Positions 22,475-32,189 of a stretch of DNA of 35,441 nt are shown here, one piece after another. Origin of the DNA: IMCC26256 sp046081705 (GTDB lineage: Bacteria > Actinomycetota > Acidimicrobiia > IMCC26256); the NCBI GenBank assembly GCA_046081705.1, contig JBJTWK010000037.1, forward strand, positions 1-35,441, written 5' to 3'. A program made the position numbers and the translations under genes. The notes under the pieces were generated by a model, which was not told where the DNA came from, did not search any database, and saw only the letters and a program-made list of their open reading frames with translations. Within the stretch, counting starts at the first letter, position 1. The number at the start of each line of letters is the position of its first letter.

Positions 22475-23691
22475 GCCCCGCGCCCCCCGGTCGCACGGGC
22501 CGGCCGGCCCCAGTCCCCACGGCTGCGGAGTCCGGCCACGTAGGTGATGCCGGCGAAGGCCAGAGCGAGGGCCAGCAGGAGGAACCCCGTTCGGACGGTG
22601 AGCACGTCGAGCAGCGCGACCGGCACGAGCGCGCCGGCGACCCACACGAGCTGGAACCGCGTCTCGAACCGGGCGAACGCGCGACCCCGCAGGTGTTCGG
22701 GGCCGTCCCGCTGCACCAGGCTGTCGAACGCGATGCGCGCGCACCCCGCCGCGATCGCGATGCTGCAGGCCATCACCACGATCGAGAACCGGTTCGCATC
22801 GCGGGCACACACGAGTGCGATCACCGCGGTGGCGATGAGCGCCGACGCGAGCATGGTCTCCTCCCGTACCCGCCGGCGGGCGAACGGTGCGAGTACCACG
22901 CCGATGAAGCCGCCGGTCGCGCTCGCCGCGAGCACCGCACCGTAGAACCAGGTCGGTTCGCCAACCTGCTTGAGGTGGAACGCGAGGAAGAAGGTCAGGA
23001 ACCCGACCCCGCCGCGCAGGACCGACATGGCCGTGCCGGAGAACACGATGGTCGGCGCGTGCAGCTCCACCTGCTCCTCGAGCGTCTCGGGCGCGGTGAC
23101 GTGGTCCGCCTTCGGGATGCGGAGCGCGAGGAGGCCGCCGAGCGCGAACACGAGCGCCGCGACCCGCAACGACCACGGCGCGCCCGCCACCGCGATGATC
23201 GCCGCACCCGGGGCGCCACCGGCCACACTCGCCACCGTGCTGAGGAGGGCGAGCCGCGAGTTCGCGTCCACCAGCGCGCGGTCGTCACGCACCACCTCGG
23301 GCACCAGGGCCGATTTCGCGACGGCGTGGCCCTTCGCGAGCACCAGGGCCGAGAACGCGAGCGGGTACAGCGCCAACGTGTCGAGGTAGCGCGCCATGAG
23401 GAAGCACACGATCGCCCGCAGGAACAGGCCGGTGGCCATGAGGACCCGCCGGCCCGCCCGGGATCGGTCGAGCGCGGGTCCGATCACCGGGGCGACGACG
23501 GCGAACGGCGCGATCGTGAGCACGAGGTAGAGCAGGACCTGGGTGCGCGACTTCGCGATGTCCTGCGTGAAGAAGATCGAACCGGCCAGCGAGACCGTGA
23601 GCAGGGCGTCGCCCACCACGCTCGCGGTGTGGGCCACCGCGAGCCGACCGAACGCATTGAGGCGGTAGGTGCGCGGATCACGGTGCAGCAC
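22471..23691 (-). CDS. MFS transporter
   Basis: This 406-aa major facilitator superfamily protein has about 12 hydrophobic segments. The loop 2-3 motif appears as PVIGPALDRSRAGRRVLM, the usual MFS motif A (GxLaDrxGrrxxl). A central cytoplasmic loop (KADHVTAPETLEEQVELH) divides the two halves. The sequence resembles the MFS_3/enterobactin exporter-like group, but the substrate cannot be assigned. GTG 23691 starts just after a basic MLHRDPRTYRLNAF leader; GGAGG lies only 2 nt upstream, and TAGCGT 9 nt upstream could be a -10. It diverges from ppk1, and a PHO-box-like array lies 50-93 nt upstream of its start. Confidence 0.88.
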   Translation of the reverse strand: MLHRDPRTYRLNAFGRLAVAHTASVVGDALLTVSLAGSIFFTQDIAKSRTQVLLYLVLTIAPFAVVAPVIGPALDRSRAGRRVLMATGLFLRAIVCFLMARYLDTLALYPLAFSALVLAKGHAVAKSALVPEVVRDDRALVDANSRLALLSTVASVAGGAPGAAIIAVAGAPWSLRVAALVFALGGLLALRIPKADHVTAPETLEEQVELHAPTIVFSGTAMSVLRGGVGFLTFFLAFHLKQVGEPTWFYGAVLAASATGGFIGVVLAPFARRRVREETMLASALIATAVIALVCARDANRFSIVVMACSIAIAAGCARIAFDSLVQRDGPEHLRGRAFARFETRFQLVWVAGALVPVALLDVLTVRTGFLLLALALAFAGITYVAGLRSRGDWGRPARATGGRGA

Positions 23692-23740
23692 GGCCTCCGC
23701 ACGCTACCGCCGGGCTCCGATCCCGGCCTGCGCCCCCGCG

Positions 23741-23806
23741 GTTCACCCGGGCGTCACCCGGGCGTCGTCGCGACGTCACCCGGCGATCACGCCGCGCCCG
23801 TAGCGT
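23741..23806 (+). promoter_or_regulatory. PHO-box-like 11-nt direct repeats and -10 upstream of ppk1
   Basis: Four consecutive 11-nt units are visible: GTTCACCCGGG (23741-23751), CGTCACCCGGG (23752-23762), a degenerate CGTCGTCGCGA (23763-23773) and CGTCACCCGGC (23774-23784). Period and core match actinobacterial PhoP/RegX3 PHO boxes (GTTCACC plus 4 nt). Sixteen nt after the last unit is the -10-like TAGCGT (23801-23806), the same geometry as at pstS. It points toward ppk1 but could also repress the divergent MFS gene. Confidence 0.65.
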
Positions 23807-23877
23807 CGCCCACGCGGTCGATCCCCCTCCACCGCACCGGTCGGCCCGGCCCTCGCCGTCCGGTCCCGCTCGCCGGG

Positions 23878-23908
23878 CCGGGGTGCCGCAGCCCTCGCTG
23901 CACCCCGG
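23878..23908 (+). other. Inverted repeat in ppk1 leader
   Basis: CCGGGGTGC (23878-23886) and GCACCCCGG (23900-23908) form a perfect 9-bp stem with a 13-nt loop. It would lie in the 5' untranslated region of a transcript from the distal promoter and upstream of the proximal promoter. It may be an attenuator, a protein site or chance in G+C-rich sequence. Apart from this, the 265-nt MFS-ppk1 gap holds only the two promoters. Confidence 0.35.
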
Positions 23909-23943
23909 TCCTGCGACCCGGCGGACCGCGACCGACCGCTGGG

Positions 23944-23956
23944 TAGCATCGCCCGC
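23944..23956 (+). promoter_or_regulatory. Proximal leaderless promoter of ppk1
   Basis: TAGCAT (23944-23949) lies exactly 7 nt before the ppk1 ATG. No Shine-Dalgarno site is present. It would give phosphate-independent basal expression beside the distal PHO-box promoter. Confidence 0.5.
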
Positions 23957-26013
<2,057 letters not shown>

Positions 26014-26017
<4 letters not shown>

Positions 26018-26400
26018 CCGTCCTCGCCGCCGGCGGCGTCCTCGTGCGCGACGGCGCCGACGGGCCCGAGGTGCTCGTGGTGCATCGACCGCGCCACGAC
26101 GACTGGAGCCTCCCCAAGGGCAAGACCGATCCCGGTGAGGACGCCGCGGAAACGGCGCTGCGCGAGGTCGAGGAGGAGACCGGGTGGATCGCCGAGATCA
26201 CCGGCGACCTCGGTGAGGTCCACTACGCCGACCACCGCGGTCGACCCAAGACCGTGACCTGGTTCCGCATGCGGCCGGTCCGCGTCTCCGAACGGGCGAC
26301 CGACGACGAGGTCGACGAGATGCGCTGGCTCGCCCCGCGCGCTGCGGTCGCCCTGCTCTCCTACGACACCGACCGGGCCCTCCTCGAGGACCTCCTGTGA
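26014..26400 (+). CDS. Nudix hydrolase (MutT1 N-domain-like)
   Basis: This 128-aa Nudix protein has a perfect Nudix box, Gly36-x5-Glu42-x7-REVEEETGW (50-58). It hydrolyses a nucleoside diphosphate linked to another group. The ATG overlaps the ppk1 stop (ATGA). In Mycobacterium tuberculosis the gene next to ppk1 encodes MutT1, a Nudix domain fused to a histidine-phosphatase domain, which acts on 8-oxo-dGTP and dinucleoside polyphosphates. Here the two domains are separate overlapping genes in the same order. By that comparison, an 8-oxo-dGTP or Ap(n)A hydrolase is the best guess. WSLPKGKTDPGEDA resembles the MutT1 N-domain. Confidence 0.88.
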
Positions 26401-26864
26401 GCATCGCCCACACCGTCTACGTGCTGCGCCACGCGCGCGCAGGGAGCCGGAGCCGCTGGGACGGCACCGACGACCGTATGCGGCCGCTCACGCCACGTGG
26501 GCAGCGTCAGGCGCTCGAGATCGCCACCCTGCTCGCGCCCCGGGTGCGCGAGGTCCACTCGAGCCCCTACCTGCGCTGCGTCGAGACCGTCGCGCCGCTC
26601 GCGACGCTCATCGGTGCCGACGTCGTCATCGACGAGCGCCTCGCCGAGGGCAACGCCTGGCTCGACGTCCTCACCCGGATCGAGGCGTCCACCGCGGCCA
26701 TGGCGATCTGCACCCACGGCGATGTGCTCGGCGACCTCGTGCTCCGCCTGCACGAGCGCGGTGTCGCTGCGACCGGATCGATCGAGAAGGGTTGCATCTG
26801 GTCCTTCACGATCGCCGACGGCGCGGTGATCGACGGCCGCCACCATCCCGCCCCGGAGGTCTGA
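26397..26864 (+). CDS. Histidine phosphatase family protein (MutT1 C-domain / SixA-like)
   Basis: This 155-aa histidine phosphatase of branch 1 has the catalytic RHA motif in VLRHARAGS (Arg11, His12), HSSPYLRCVETVAPLA with a conserved Arg and the second His in ICTHGDVLGD (His107). It resembles SixA and the C-terminal half of MutT1, which in mycobacteria converts 8-oxo-dGDP to the monophosphate. The GTG start overlaps the Nudix stop (GTGA), so the two proteins are coupled and may form a complex that substitutes for the fused enzyme. Its stop overlaps the surE start (TGATG). A role in two-component signalling, as for SixA, is possible but less likely here. Confidence 0.87.
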   Translation: MSIAHTVYVLRHARAGSRSRWDGTDDRMRPLTPRGQRQALEIATLLAPRVREVHSSPYLRCVETVAPLATLIGADVVIDERLAEGNAWLDVLTRIEASTAAMAICTHGDVLGDLVLRLHERGVAATGSIEKGCIWSFTIADGAVIDGRHHPAPEV

Positions 26865-27655
26865 TGGCACGCGCACTGCGCATCGTCGTCACGAACGACG
26901 ACGGTGTCGACTCCCCGGGGATCCATGCGCTCGCCCGGGCGCTCCACGGCGCGGGCCACAGCATCACGGTCGTCGCGCCGAGCCGCGACTGGAGCGGCGC
27001 GGGCGCCTCGATCGGTCCGATCCATCTCGACGCGTCGATCGAGGTCACCGAGCTCGAGTGGGACCACCTCCCGGGCGTCCCGGTGTACGCGCTCGACCGA
27101 CCGCCCGCCACCGGGGTGTGGGCGGCCTGCCTCGGCGCGTTCGGTGCGGTCCCCGACCTCATCGCGTCCGGCATCAACCCGGGGGCGAACACCGGACACC
27201 TCACCCTCCACTCGGGCACGGTCGGCGCCGCGCTCACCGGCGCTGCGTTCGGGGTGCCCGGCATCGCGCTGAGCCTCGAGTGGGGCACCGGCGAGTACCA
27301 CTGGGAGACCGCGGCCCGATTCGCGCCGACGGCCGTGCGCTGGGCGATCGACGCGGGCGGCGCCATGCCCGCAGTCCTCAACGTCAACGTCCCGAACCGG
27401 CCGTTCGCCGAGGTGCTCGGCGTGCGCGAGGCGCACCTCGCCCGGTACGGCGAGGTCTGGGTGAACAACGCCGACCGGTCCGACGGCGACCTCCGGCTCA
27501 CCTTCGACGCCGGCGGTCGCGAACCGGATCCCGAGGCCGACGTCGCCCTGATCGGCGAGGGGTACGTGGCGGTCACCCCGCTCCTCGGCATCGAGCGGGC
27601 TCCCCTCACCGGAGCGGCCGACCACGTCGCCACGGCGCTCGGCGACCGCCCGTAG
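26864..27655 (+). CDS. surE: SurE, 5'/3'-nucleotidase and exopolyphosphatase
   Basis: This 263-aa SurE-family metal-dependent phosphatase dephosphorylates nucleoside monophosphates and short polyphosphate. The metal-site NDDGVDSPGI is at the N-terminus; SRDWSGAGAS, ASGINPGANTG and HSGTVGAALTG are further active-site blocks. The length is normal. The ATG overlaps the previous stop (TGATG). Being in the ppk1 operon, it fits a pathway that makes polyphosphate, cleans damaged nucleotides and recycles monophosphates. The usual actinobacterial or proteobacterial companion genes (pcm, rpoS) are absent. It is the last gene of the unit; the following 93 nt hold the ahpE promoter. Confidence 0.93.
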   Translation: MARALRIVVTNDDGVDSPGIHALARALHGAGHSITVVAPSRDWSGAGASIGPIHLDASIEVTELEWDHLPGVPVYALDRPPATGVWAACLGAFGAVPDLIASGINPGANTGHLTLHSGTVGAALTGAAFGVPGIALSLEWGTGEYHWETAARFAPTAVRWAIDAGGAMPAVLNVNVPNRPFAEVLGVREAHLARYGEVWVNNADRSDGDLRLTFDAGGREPDPEADVALIGEGYVAVTPLLGIERAPLTGAADHVATALGDRP

Positions 27656-27676
27656 GGACGCCGGGACCTCGCGGCG

Positions 27677-27743
27677 TATGCTGCCGCCGCGCCGCACACC
27701 CGCGGTGCTCGACGAACACCCCGGTCCGGCCGGGAGAAGGAGC
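27677..27743 (+). promoter_or_regulatory. Promoter and ribosome-binding site of ahpE
   Basis: A -10-like TATGCT (27677-27682) is followed about 50 nt later by a strong Shine-Dalgarno sequence AGAAGGAG, 6 nt before the ATG. Unlike its neighbours this gene has a normal leader. Confidence 0.45.
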
Positions 27744-27748
27744 ACGAG

Positions 27749-28210
27749 ATGTCGGTCGAGGTCGGCCAACCCGCCCCCGAGTTCACCCTGAAGGACCAGG
27801 CGGGCAACGACGTCAGCCTGAGCGACTACCGGGGCAAGCAGCCGGTGGTGCTCGTCTTCTACCCGTTCACCTTCACCGGGGTCTGCCAGGGCGAGCTCTG
27901 CGAGATCCGTGACGATCCGTCGACCTTCGAGAACACGAACGCGGCGGTCCTCGCGATCTCCTGCGACACCCGCCACGCGCAGGCGCAGTGGGCCGAGCAG
28001 CAGGGCTTCTCGTTCCCGGTGCTCTCGGACTTCTGGCCGCACGGCGACGTCGCCCGCGCCTACGGCGTGTTCAACGAGCAGCTCGGGTGCGCCAACCGGG
28101 GCTCGTTCGTGATCGATCAGGACGGGAAGGTCGTGGCGACCTTCGCCTCGGCCAACCTCGGCACCCCGCGCGCCCGCGCGGAGTACGAGGCCGCGCTCGC
28201 CGCACTCTGA
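27749..28210 (+). CDS. ahpE: AhpE-type peroxiredoxin
   Basis: This 153-aa thiol peroxidase of the AhpE subfamily is cytoplasmic and reduces hydroperoxides and peroxynitrite. The peroxidatic site is YPFTFTGVCQGELC with Cys46, and LSDFWPHGDVARAYGVFNE is very close to mycobacterial AhpE. A second Cys at position 51, where the M. tuberculosis enzyme has Asp, gives the Cys-x4-Cys spacing of BCP-type 2-Cys enzymes, so an intramolecular disulfide is possible. Further cysteines (in ISCDTRH and LGCANRG) are also absent from the one-Cys mycobacterial enzyme as I recall it. The ATG has a strong ribosome-binding site. The stop overlaps the next start (TGATG). Confidence 0.93.
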   Translation: MSVEVGQPAPEFTLKDQAGNDVSLSDYRGKQPVVLVFYPFTFTGVCQGELCEIRDDPSTFENTNAAVLAISCDTRHAQAQWAEQQGFSFPVLSDFWPHGDVARAYGVFNEQLGCANRGSFVIDQDGKVVATFASANLGTPRARAEYEAALAAL

Positions 28211-28602
28211 TGCGGTTCGCCGACCTCCTCGGCGACCCCGACGACGGGTCCGCGCCCGGCGCCTCCACCCTGGAGGGTCTGGGCGTGCCCGCCTCGGTTT
28301 CCGGTACAGCCCCGGCGGGGGCCTCCGGGTCGTTCGGTTCGTTCGGGTCGGCCGGCCCGACCGACCCCGACCGGCCCGTCGGGACGGACCCCGCCCCCGG
28401 ATCCACCGGGGCGGCCGCCGTGCGGCCGTCCCCGGCCACGGGCGTCGCGGCGACCACCGGCGCGTACGAGGCGCGCGACGATCGGATCACCGCGGCCACC
28501 GCTGCGGACCCGCCGGGGTCGGCCCCGTCCCGGGCTCCCGCCGCGCCCCTGGACGATCTGCTCCCGGCCCGCGCGAACCCGCGCCAGCGTCGGCGCCGCT
28601 GA
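28210..28602 (+). CDS. Low-complexity hypothetical protein (130 aa)
   Basis: The start MRFADLLGDPDDG and the end LDDLLPARANPRQRRRR are ordered-looking; between them the protein is Ala/Pro/Gly/Ser/Thr-rich and probably disordered. It has no recognised domain, membrane segment or signal. The ATG overlaps the ahpE stop (TGATG), which favours translation. The reading frame could also persist by chance in this G+C-rich DNA, so it is less certain than its neighbours. It is convergent with the response regulator, with only 3 nt between the stops. Confidence 0.5.
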   Translation: MRFADLLGDPDDGSAPGASTLEGLGVPASVSGTAPAGASGSFGSFGSAGPTDPDRPVGTDPAPGSTGAAAVRPSPATGVAATTGAYEARDDRITAATAADPPGSAPSRAPAAPLDDLLPARANPRQRRRR

Positions 28603-28605
28603 GGA

Positions 28606-29313
28606 TCAGCCCCGCGGCCGCTCGTACCGGTAGCCCACCCCGCGCACGGTGAGAATGCGGGTCGGGTGCGCCGGATCCTCCTCCACCTTCGAGCGCAGAC
28701 GCTTGATGTGGACGTCGAGGGTCTTGGTGTCGCCGTAGTAGTTCGGGCCCCAGATCCGGTCGATGAGCGTGTCGCGGGTGAGCACCCGGCCGGCGTTCGC
28801 CAGCAGGATCTCGAGAAGGTCGAACTCCTTGAGCGGGAGGGCGACCTGGTCCCCCCGCACGAACACCTCGTGGCGGGCGGCGTCGAGGACGACGTCGCCG
28901 ACCTCGAGGGAGTCCGCCCGCTCGACCCCGTCGTCGCCGTCGACCGGGACCCGCCGCAGCGCGGCGCGCACCCGGGCGATGAGCTCCCGGAGTCGGAACG
29001 GCTTCGTGACGTAGTCGTCGGCCCCGACCTCGAGGCCGACGACCGCATCGATCTCCGCGTTCTTGGCGGTCACCATGATGATCGGCGTACGGGACGTGTT
29101 CCGGATCTCCCGGCACACGTCGACCCCGGACATCCGCGGCAGCATCACGTCGAGGAGCACGAGATCCGGGCGCGAGGCCTCGAAGCGCTCGAGCGCCTCG
29201 ATGCCGTCGGCCGCGGTGTCGACCGCGAATCCCTCCCGTTGGAGTGCGACGGAGAGCGCGTCGCGGTACGAGGGCTCGTCGTCCACGACGAGGATGAGTT
29301 GAGGGTCAGGCAC
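28606..29313 (-). CDS. regX3: OmpR/PhoB-family response regulator (RegX3/PhoP-like)
   Basis: This 235-aa regulator has a receiver domain with the acidic pair Asp11-Asp12, phospho-acceptor Asp55 (LVLLDVMLPRMSG) and Lys104 (VTKPFRLREL), followed by a winged-helix DNA-binding domain (LPLKEFDLLEILLANAGRV, HIKRLRSKVEEDP, VRGVGYRYE). It follows its kinase gene, overlapping it by 8 nt, and this pair ends the pst operon. It is therefore the likely activator of phosphate-starvation genes through the 11-nt repeats before pstS and ppk1. The GTG at 29313 is chosen because GGAGGAA lies 6 nt upstream. RegX3 and PhoP cannot be told apart from sequence alone; the name follows gene order (kinase first). Confidence 0.9.
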   Translation of the reverse strand: MPDPQLILVVDDEPSYRDALSVALQREGFAVDTAADGIEALERFEASRPDLVLLDVMLPRMSGVDVCREIRNTSRTPIIMVTAKNAEIDAVVGLEVGADDYVTKPFRLRELIARVRAALRRVPVDGDDGVERADSLEVGDVVLDAARHEVFVRGDQVALPLKEFDLLEILLANAGRVLTRDTLIDRIWGPNYYGDTKTLDVHIKRLRSKVEEDPAHPTRILTVRGVGYRYERPRG

Positions 29314-30418
29314 GTTGGGTTCCTCCGGTCGTCGGTGTGCCGTCGATGAGGTTCGTCGCACCCGACACGTACATCGGGATGCGGAACCGGAAGGTCGAAC
29401 CGACGCCCTCAGTCGACTCGACCGTCACCTCCCCGCCGTGCGCCTGTGCGACGTGGCGCACGATGGAGAGACCGAGACCGGTGCCGCCGGTCGCGCGGCT
29501 GCGCGCCCGGTCGACCCGGTAGAACCGTTCGAAGATCCGCTCGAGGTCGCGCGACGGGATCCCGATGCCGCGGTCCGCGACCGCGATCTCCACGAGGTCG
29601 TCCGCGAGCACGGCAGTGCTCACCACGACGCGCGCCCCAGGTTCGGAGTACTTCACCGCGTTGTCGACGAGGTTCGTGAGCGCGCTCACCACCTGCCGGC
29701 GGTCGCAGACCGCGGCCAGGGTCCGCGGGACCTCGACGACCTCGACCGGGACACCCATCGCCTCGGCGCCGGACCGCGCCCGCTCGAGGGCCTGGTCGAC
29801 GAGCATCGCGATCGGCACCGCCTCGCGCTCGGGGGCCTCCTGGGCCTCGATGATGCTGAGGTCGAGGAGGTCGTCGATGATCTGGGCGAGACGGTCCGCT
29901 TCACGACCGATCCGTTCGGCGAGCTGGCGGGTGACCGCCTCGTCGCCGCCCGCCGCGATCGTGTCGGCGAGCAGCCCGAGCGCCCCGACCGGGGTCTTGA
30001 GCTCGTGGCTCACGTTCGCCACGAAGTCGCGCCGCACCTCGTCGGTGCGCCGGGCCTCGGTCATGTCACGGATCACGACCATCGCGCCGAGCAGCCGACC
30101 CGCCTCCACGAGGGGCTCCGCCGCCAGGGTCAGGACCTCGCGCGGCGGACCGTAGAGCTGCAGCTCGCGGGCCGAGGACTCGCCCCGGCACGCGTCGGCG
30201 AGCATCTCGCCGATCGCGGCCTCCGCGATGGCATCGGCGTGGCGGGCCCCGACGAACCGGTCGGCGGAGGCCGAGCGCATCACCTCCCGTCCCTCGTCGT
30301 CGACCACGACGACCGCGTCCGGGAGCAGCCGCAGGGCGGCGATGAGCCGATCCAGGCCCGTGGTCGGGTCCGGCGCCGGAGCCGGATCCGGTCGGGGCTC
30401 GGACCGGCGCGGGCTCAT
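29306..30418 (-). CDS. senX3: Soluble phosphate-sensing histidine kinase (SenX3/PhoR-like)
   Basis: This 370-aa kinase has a PAS domain (about 25-120, LLPDAVVVVDDEG, MVVIRDMTEARR), an HisKA domain with His138 (FVANVSHELKTPVG) and an HATPase domain (NLVDNAVKYS, DRGIGIP, FERFYRV, GGTGLGLSIV). Unlike SenX3 and PhoR it has no transmembrane segment: the N-terminus is Pro/Arg-rich and leads straight into the PAS domain. It is therefore cytoplasmic and must learn phosphate status from partners, probably PhoU and the PstB complex. The ATG overlaps the pstB stop (ATGA), placing it in the pst operon itself. Its C-terminal tail (NLIDGTPTTGGTQRA) extends past the ATPase fold. Confidence 0.9.
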   Translation of the reverse strand: MSPRRSEPRPDPAPAPDPTTGLDRLIAALRLLPDAVVVVDDEGREVMRSASADRFVGARHADAIAEAAIGEMLADACRGESSARELQLYGPPREVLTLAAEPLVEAGRLLGAMVVIRDMTEARRTDEVRRDFVANVSHELKTPVGALGLLADTIAAGGDEAVTRQLAERIGREADRLAQIIDDLLDLSIIEAQEAPEREAVPIAMLVDQALERARSGAEAMGVPVEVVEVPRTLAAVCDRRQVVSALTNLVDNAVKYSEPGARVVVSTAVLADDLVEIAVADRGIGIPSRDLERIFERFYRVDRARSRATGGTGLGLSIVRHVAQAHGGEVTVESTEGVGSTFRFRIPMYVSGATNLIDGTPTTGGTQRA

Positions 30419-31293
30419 CCGAAGCGCCCCGTGATGTACCCCTCGGTGCGGGGGTCGCTGGGCTGCGTGAAGATCTTCTGGGTCCGGTCGTACTCGACGA
30501 GCCGACCGGTGCGGCTCCCACCCTCGGTGACCTCGGTCGTCAGGAACGCGGTCATGTCCGAGACCCGCGCGGCCTGCTGCATGTTGTGGGTCACGATGAC
30601 GATCGTGTAGTCGCGCTTGAGTTCCACCATGAGGTCCTCGATGCGCGCGGTCGCGATCGGGTCGAGGGCCGAGCACGGCTCGTCCATGAGGAGCACGTCG
30701 GGCTTCACTGCGAGCGCCCGGGCGATGCACAGCCGCTGCTGCTGTCCGCCCGAGAGTGCGAACGCGCTCCGCTTGAGCTTGTCCTTCACCTCGTCCCAGA
30801 GGGCCGCCTTCGTGAGGGCCTCCTCCACGACCGTGTGGAGGTCGCCCTTCATGCGATTGATGCGCGGGCCGTACGCCACGTTGTCGAAGATCGACTTCGG
30901 GAACGGGTTCGGCTTCTGGAACACCATGCCGATTCGTCGGCGCACCTCGGCGGCGTCGACGTCGTCGCCGTACAGGTCCTCACCGTGGTAGCGGATCTCG
31001 CCCTCGACCCGGGCGCCCGGCACGAAGTCGTTCATGCGGTTGAAGCATCGCAGCAGGGTCGACTTCCCGCACCCGGACGGCCCGATGATCGCCGTGATGT
31101 CGCGTTCGGCGATGTCGAGGGTGACGTCGGCGACCGCGAGGTGGGACCCGTACGACACGTGGAGATCGCGCGCGGCGAAGACCATCTCCCGGGCCCCCGG
31201 CGCCGCAGGTTCCACGCTCACGTCCACCGGCGTGACGTTATCGGTCGGAGCCACCGCCGGCCCCTCCGGACGACGGTCGGAGACGATGCTCAT
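30415..31293 (-). CDS. pstB: PstB, phosphate ABC transporter ATPase
   Basis: This 292-aa ATPase of the high-affinity phosphate importer has Walker A GPSGCGKSTLLRCFNRMND, which is diagnostic of PstB, the Q-loop in MVFQKPNPFPKSIFDNVAYG, the signature LSGGQQQRLCIARALA, Walker B VLLMDEPCSALDP and the switch His in VTHNMQQAARVSD. An N-terminal extension of about 35 residues precedes the ATPase fold and is longer than usual. The ATG overlaps the pstA stop and the stop overlaps the kinase start, both ATGA. PstB also takes part in signalling phosphate status through PhoU. Confidence 0.96.
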   Translation of the reverse strand: MSIVSDRRPEGPAVAPTDNVTPVDVSVEPAAPGAREMVFAARDLHVSYGSHLAVADVTLDIAERDITAIIGPSGCGKSTLLRCFNRMNDFVPGARVEGEIRYHGEDLYGDDVDAAEVRRRIGMVFQKPNPFPKSIFDNVAYGPRINRMKGDLHTVVEEALTKAALWDEVKDKLKRSAFALSGGQQQRLCIARALAVKPDVLLMDEPCSALDPIATARIEDLMVELKRDYTIVIVTHNMQQAARVSDMTAFLTTEVTEGGSRTGRLVEYDRTQKIFTQPSDPRTEGYITGRFG

Positions 31294-32189
31294 GCGTGGT
31301 GCTTCCTCGAGAAGACGGCCGAGATCGCCCGGGCGATCACGGTGAAGACGACGACGATCCCGATGAGGGTGAGGGCGGCGCCCCAGGCCCGCTCCTGGGG
31401 CCCCGGGAACACCTGCTGGGCGTTGCGGAAGATCTGCACGGAGAGGGCCGTGTTGGCCCCGGCGAAGAGATCGGTGTTCACCGTGTTGACGGTGAGGATC
31501 GTGAAGAGGAGGGGCGCGGTCTCCCCGGCGGCCCGGGCGATGGCGAGCAGGATCCCGCTGATGATCCCGGGCGCCGCCGCCGGGAGCACGACCCGCACGA
31601 TCGTGCCCGCTCGTCGACCCCCGAGCGCGTAGGCCGACTGTCGCTGGTCGAGCGGCACGAGCCGCAGCATCTCCTCGGTCGTGCGGATGATGACCGGGAG
31701 CATGAGGCACGCCAGCGCGAGCGCGCCGGCGAACCCCGACACACCGAAGGCCAGCACCCAGGTCGTGTAGATGAACAGGCCCATCACGATGGACGGCACG
31801 CCGGTCATGACCTCGGCGAGGAACCGGATGATCCGGGCCCGGGTCGTGGCGCCGCCGTACTCGTGCAGGTAGATGCCGCCGAGCACCCCGAGCGGCACGG
31901 CCATGAGGGCCGCCGCCCCCGTGATGAGCAGCGTGCCCACGACCGCCGGCCCTATGCCGCCCCCGGGGGCCCGGGAGACGATCGGGATGTCACTCGTCAG
32001 GAACGACCACGACATCACCCGCATGCCCCGCACCACGACGTACCCGAGGATGAGGCCGAGCGGGATCACGGTGACGACGAAGGCGAGCACGATGAGCACC
32101 TGGGCGAGGATGTTCGCAGCGTGCCGTCGCCGGCTCGCGCTCGACCGGGTGAGCGAGGGACGCGGGGTGGGGACCGTCACGGCACTCAT
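31290..32189 (-). CDS. pstA: PstA, phosphate ABC transporter permease
   Basis: This 299-aa inner-membrane permease has about six transmembrane segments, starting with ILAQVLIVLAFVVTVIPLGLI. The periplasmic-loop block GGGIGPAVVGTLL, GVPSIVMGLFIY and the coupling region RQSAYALGGRRAGTIVRVVLPAAAPGI (EAA-like loop contacting PstB) are typical. It forms the channel with PstC. The ATG overlaps the pstC stop (ATGA) and the stop overlaps pstB (ATGA), giving tight translational coupling within the operon. Confidence 0.95.
   Translation of the reverse strand: MSAVTVPTPRPSLTRSSASRRRHAANILAQVLIVLAFVVTVIPLGLILGYVVVRGMRVMSWSFLTSDIPIVSRAPGGGIGPAVVGTLLITGAAALMAVPLGVLGGIYLHEYGGATTRARIIRFLAEVMTGVPSIVMGLFIYTTWVLAFGVSGFAGALALACLMLPVIIRTTEEMLRLVPLDQRQSAYALGGRRAGTIVRVVLPAAAPGIISGILLAIARAAGETAPLLFTILTVNTVNTDLFAGANTALSVQIFRNAQQVFPGPQERAWGAALTLIGIVVVFTVIARAISAVFSRKHHA

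Noticed and set aside
19599..22520. A 973-codon minus-strand frame that could suggest a giant fusion protein
   Set aside because: Only the last 356 codons (from 20669) encode a recognisable protein. The rest is antisense to the DUF2342 gene.
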